Shown: positions 59,730 to 64,000 of the stretch, one piece after another | How positions within the stretch are numbered: position 1 is the first letter of the stretch | Layout: each line of letters opens with the position of its first letter | Assembly: GCA_039720395.1 (NCBI GenBank) | Contig: CM077826.1 | Coordinates: 19,655,053-19,719,052, forward strand | Direction: 5' to 3' | DNA length: 64,000 bases | DNA from: Liquidambar formosana | Taxonomy: Eukaryota > Streptophyta > Magnoliopsida > Saxifragales > Altingiaceae | The notes under the pieces: generated by a model | Told to the model about the DNA's origin: nothing | Databases searched by the model: none | The model's input: the letters and a program-made list of their open reading frames with translations, nothing else | Translations under genes and position numbers: made by a program

Positions 59730-62700
59730 TCAGGCTGGCAATTCCCCAAATTTAGATAACTCTGTTTCCTCCTTCAAGTCTTCTCCTCTATCCCAATCCC
59801 TACTCACTAGTTTAGATAACTCTTCTTGCTCCATCAAGCCTTTCCCTTCATCCCTAACCTTTGCCCCCTTTTCCACACAAGGACCATAAGCCCAACTACA
59901 AACCATAAAATAGATTAGATTAATAAAACTCATTACAGCAAGAAGCCAATAATAATTGTCATAATGACCCTTGTTAATGTTACTTCGAAACCCAACTCTC
60001 TTTGCCCCCTTTTGAAGTGATATCATCTACTGTGCTCAGTATAGCACTGGCCAACAAGTTTGCAACAGCCATCCCTAGTCCAAATAGTGCTGAAGCAATG
60101 CTTGACATGCTTTTAGGGAACTCTGAATAATAGAATTCTGTTTGGCCTATCGCGTTAAAAGCTTCGGCTAAGCCACTCAAGCAATGTTGTGGCACAAGCC
60201 ACAGAGCTGACATGTCCACAACTGCTTGGGCATTGTTCAGTAAACCTTGTTGGATCGCTTTTCTCCGTCGAAGATTCTCAACTGTACCTGAAACTACCAT
60301 GGCCATGCAAGAGAGAAATAGCCCAATCCCCATTCTTAGTTTCACGCCAAGCCGCACTGGTTTTCCCATCAGCTTTGAAGCCAAGGGAAGGATTGCACGA
60401 TCATAGAGAAGAACCCATATTGTTAGAGTGATGATTGTGAACATTCCAAAAGAGCCTGCCGGAATCTGGAAGCTTGCAGTGATGTGCCTGTCCATGGACT
60501 TAGCTTGGATTAGTGGAAATGAGCCTTGGCTTATGTTTATTGATATCATAATCCCTGTGGACCATAGAGGGATGACTTTGATAAGTGATTTTAGCTCTTC
60601 TACTTGCTCTACTGTGCAAAGACTCCACGGGTTTGAAGTTAATCCATCTGGCGTAATGTCTTGTTCAGGACTTCTAATGATGCAAGCTTTATTCAAAAAC
60701 CTGCAAGCAGAAAACTATAACATGGTCAATATCGAACCACTCCATTATACAAAAGATTGAATAGACGATTATGAGGATCATGACAATGATGATGATGATA
60801 TAGTGATATACCTTAGTTTATCGGTTGGCATGACAAGCTCAGGTCCCGTGTGATGGTACCACCCCTTTGAGTTCCGAGGTGGGAATGCCAGTTTCCTATT
60901 CTTATAAGCAACCACAATCACTTGTACAAAGCCAGCAAACAAGCTCTTGCCGACTTTGTGCTTGACATATAAGGGAGACGCGAAGAAAAACAAGAAAGCA
61001 GACAAAAACATAAGAATTGCAGGAACTCCGAAACCAACTTTCCATCCCATGTGATCTTGGATATAAACAATACCCGTCAAGGCAATCACGACTGAAATCG
61101 CTGCTGAAGCATAGTACCATCCAAAGAAGCTCTCCAAGACCCTTTCGTTTTTCGGGTTATCTCTTTTGTCCAACTGATCTGCACCAAATGCTAATGAGCA
61201 TGGCCTAATGCCACCAGCTCCTATGGACATGAGGGAAAAAGAGGAAATTAGGAGAGTCAGCTGGGCGAGGGTCGGGGATTTGCAGCTGTTGGTTGATTGG
61301 TTGCATGGAGGAGGCTTGAATTGAGGAATCATGGCTGTCAACCATAGGAGGACCATCCCCTGTGGCATTTAGAGTAAAATGAAAATTTCTCTTTAATAAA
61401 TGCATGTACAATGCCAGGCTATTTTCTTCAGTCATGTCATAACTTCTCATTTCATTGTAACAACTTCTTATCACTTTACATAAAATGCAGATCATATTGA
61501 ACACAAAATGAAAGAAATCAAGTAAAGCGCATTCCAAAGTCCCAAAAATAAAAAATAAAAATTCAGAAAGGGGAAATGACAGATTGGTCCAACAATGTGC
61601 AAATAATTAGATATCATTACAAATGACTACTAACTTCGTCGTACATGACTGCTGACTTAACTATATAAGAATGACTATTAATTCATATTGATATGTAACT
61701 ATTTGCTCGTGGCCAAATCAATGTATAAGTCCCCCTTTCTTTCTTTGACACTCCACTTACACCAAGTCAACAATTAACCAGCCCAAACTCGTCTCTAAGT
61801 AACACTACTATATAATTGTGATATCTCATCACCCTATCAAAGCCAATGAAGGTAAAACAAAGTGAACACCTCAAATTCTCGCTTTGCTCAACTCTCATTC
61901 GCCTATAATAACACGTAGTCGTATTACAATTACATAAAAGTTTTTCTCCTCTCCGAGCACACTTTTGAGATTGGACACAAACCCAAGTCCATGAAGCCAG
62001 CCTACGTGGCCCAAAATTTCAGCTTGACCGTCCCTTTCATTGAATTATGGTAAATTAAGGACACCCGAGGTGAGGGGTTAAAGATGAATTCTATCGATTG
62101 AACAAAAAAAATATAAAAATAAAAATGAATTTGGATGATTAAATTTGTTAAGAAATGCAAAGCATCTGGCCTGTACAGTGTGTGGCCAATGCGCTCTAGT
62201 TACACACTTGACACGGAATCCTGTGCGACCAGTAACGCTCACTGACTAGTAAGTGGGTGGCGGGACCAGGCCGGGCCCTGCTCCAAATGAAACTCTTCTA
62301 TTTCATCCGACCCAATGAGTTGTAGCCATGTGATGGTTTGAAAACATTCTCCTAATCTCTGTCCAAATGGTTTCTTATCAAAATGGTGGGGTACTCCGTA
62401 CTCTCTCCTCTTTTCCTGACACGACAAAACAACATAAAGTGGATGCCATTTGGAAAGGAGAACAGTCAAAGACCCTATAAATTTTTTGCCTAATTCCATG
62501 CTACGGAGTATATGCCCAAATGAGACGATACTGTAGCCTTTTGACCAACTAATTAAAAATTGATGGGTGGTTGCCATATCATTTAGGCAGGAAAATTTAG
62601 AAAGAAAAATTTGAATTATGAATAATTACTTATTTAAAAATATAAAAACTCAGTTAGGTAGGGATATATTGACTTGGGTGGAAAAATATTATTGTTTGGT

Positions 62701-64000
62701 AAAGGCTTTTATCCTAGGTGACTATTTAATTTCATCCACAAAAATAATGCATTAGCCTTATCTTCTACCCTCTTTAAAACCAATAAAAATGATTTTTTTT
62801 TTTTTTCCCAAAGGCGAAGTTATTATCTTGTTTTAGGCCATTTTCATCCCATTCACTCACAAGAGAAGTGCGAATCGCACTGACGTGTAGTCCAGGTGAA
62901 TCCCACAATTAAATAAACTCACATGGTCCTATTCTTTAGATATGGGGGAAAGGAAGAGACAAGAATTATTTTATTTTATTTTATTTTTATATTTTTGGGG
63001 TTAGGGAAGTCGGCCCCGGGGGAGGGGGGGGGGGGGTGTTGGTATCATAGATATTGGGCTTCCCTAAATTCCAAACTCGCCCTGGGTCCTACCTATCTAT
63101 AATTAATCAAATATCCCACTTAGCTAAAAGCCGCGAAGAAGCTGGCCCTGGCACTATGTCGTTGCTATGCATAATTTTTACTTCTGTTCTTCCATTCTGT
63201 CGTGGCTATGCATAGATATTGCATACGGCTAATTAAGCCCATGGGGTAGCTTCTTTTTATTATTATTTTGATGAAGTATTCTTATTATTATTTAAATGAT
63301 GTTGAATCTTCTGAACCCATCCTATTGACTGTTTGTGTGACTAGAGAAAACCCGAATATCCTCCCGTAAATCATATCTGTTAAAATTGAGACTCAAAACC
63401 AAAACCTTGAAATATTACACTTCTACTATTTGAATTTTCGTTTCTTTCACACAAAAAACACACAAATGACATTTATAATAAATATTCCCTCCATTTCTAA
63501 ATAAGTGACCTGCTTTTTTTCTTTTTAATGATGTTTCAAAATTATTGTCACATTTTAAAAATCATTGGTTCTTTTTAATTCATTTCCTAAAATACTCTTA
63601 AAAATGTATTCTCTCTTTTTCTAATGTTTTGCACACTAGAACAAGATTGGAATCTCAAAACATATACATTGATTTGAAAGCATTTAATAGATTTTATTAA
63701 AAAAGCGTATTTTTTTCAAAAGAGACAGCCAATTTGAAATAAAGGAAGTAATAAATAAATGAAGGATCCAATTAAGGGCACAACTTAATGGGATCCATAA
63801 ATAAATAAACGGGGCACTGAAATCAATTACTCATTAAAAAGGTCAATAAATAAATAAAGGATCCTAACAAGGGCACAACTTAATGGGATCCATAAATAAA
63901 TAAAGGGGCACTGAAATCAATAACTCATTAAAAGAATCAACATCACAAACAACATGTCTACGATAAAGGAAATAGGTAGGGGAGAGAATTAATTACCAGG
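59730..64000 (-). CDS. NRT1/PTR family (NPF1-type) transporter, copy D, 5' end outside window, C-terminal frameshift
   Basis: The last two exons are complete, 60812-61359 and 59730-60700. The end of exon 2 is just visible at 63997-64000 before its donor, so exon 1 and most of exon 2 lie beyond the window; intron 2 is 2.6 kb. Blocks seen: MVLLWLTAMIPQFKPPPCNQ, GAGGIRPCSLAFGADQLDKR, ESFFGWYYASAAISVVIALT, NPWSLCTVEQVEELKSLIKV, QTEFYYSEFPKSMSSIASAL. One extra A near 59985-59987 turns SW-V-S-S-NINKGHYDN into SWVSK-stop (TAA at 59980-59982). This would remove the last 80 or so residues, including the final helix (YFMVCSWAYGPCVEKG), which is otherwise conserved downstream. It is either recently broken or carries a sequence error. 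Confidence 0.82.
61571..61732. repeat. Second copy of the TGACTACTAACTT element
   Basis: Matches 11745-11890: left end CAGATTGGTCCAACAATGTG, internal ATGACTACTAACTT with two altered versions, right end inverted. Confidence 0.55.
61804..61943. repeat. Decayed copy of the 10588-10745 hairpin
   Basis: The outer arms CTACTATATAATTGTGATAT and, in reverse complement, ACTTTTATGTAATTGTAATA match the first element. The interior retains CCAATGAA and (A)CAAAG(T/C)GA but is much diverged, so the stem is now poor. Confidence 0.5.
63486..63748. mobile_element. Stowaway-type MITE (diverged)
   Basis: 263 bp flanked by TA (63484-63485, 63749-63750). Left TTCCCTCCATTTCTAAATAA; right in reverse complement CTTCCTTTATTTCAAATTGG. 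Confidence 0.7.
63751..63940. repeat. 95-bp tandem duplication
   Basis: GGATCC at 63764 and 63859 mark two units with period 95. Both contain AAGGGCACAACTTAATGGGA and GGGGCACTGAAATCAAT and differ at a few positions. Confidence 0.85.

Larger units (their letters stand above)
61360..63996 (-). other. Intron 2 of NPF copy D with several repeats
   Basis: 2.6 kb, against 1.4 kb (copies A and C) and 0.5 kb (copy B). It contains a TIR element (about 61571-61732), a decayed hairpin (about 61804-61943), a G-run (about 63019-63037), a Stowaway MITE (63486-63748) and a 95-bp tandem duplication (63751-63940). Frame 62239-62577 has no recognisable domain. Confidence 0.6.

Noticed and set aside
62239..62577. 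112-codon minus-strand frame in NPF D intron 2
   Set aside because: No similarity to NPF exons or any family I know, and it lies in a repeat-rich intron.

Overview
This is plant nuclear DNA, most likely from a eudicot. It is AT-rich, the genes are split by many short GT-AG introns, microsatellites and MITEs are common, and every recognisable protein belongs to a plant family. Nothing suggests bacterial or organellar origin. I found no tRNA or rRNA gene and no CRISPR array. All models were made by eye from conserved protein blocks, splice signals and phase matching.

Layout. 1-1083: the last two exons of mitochondrial CCMH (+). 2428-9291: two tandem PLAC8/PCR-type genes (+) with extra copies of the first coding exon. 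10926-20847: an AAE13-type malonyl-CoA synthetase (+). It has two alternative presequence exons and a probable U12-type AT-AC intron, but also two or three 1-nt frame breaks. 20848-24436: gene-poor DNA with a long-TIR MITE. 24437-33933: a nearly complete 9.5-kb Mutator-like element (MULE). It carries a MURA transposase gene (+) convergent with a ten-exon ULP1/C48-protease-like gene (-), and an 18-bp quasi-palindrome is scattered through all of its non-coding DNA and none of its exons. 34201-39821: two tandem hotdog-fold thioesterase genes (+). 40737-45007: a cytosolic type II peroxiredoxin (-) with a LINE remnant in intron 1. 46964-64000: a tandem array of four NPF1-type nitrate/peptide transporter genes (-). 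One is intact, one is heavily decayed, one has two frameshifts, and one has a C-terminal frameshift and runs off the window.

The most interesting object is the MULE. The dispersed motif, consensus near ACAGTATCANCATACTGT, occurs about 27 times in roughly 4.7 kb of introns, flanks and spacer but not in the roughly 4.8 kb of exons. That is what would be expected of binding sites for a factor the element itself encodes. It recalls the anti-silencing motifs recognised by VANC proteins of Arabidopsis VANDAL elements.

A caution applies throughout. Several otherwise well-conserved genes (AAE13, the ULP-like gene, three of four NPF genes) carry single-base frame breaks, several of them in short homopolymers. 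Some may be sequencing or assembly errors rather than true pseudogenisation.
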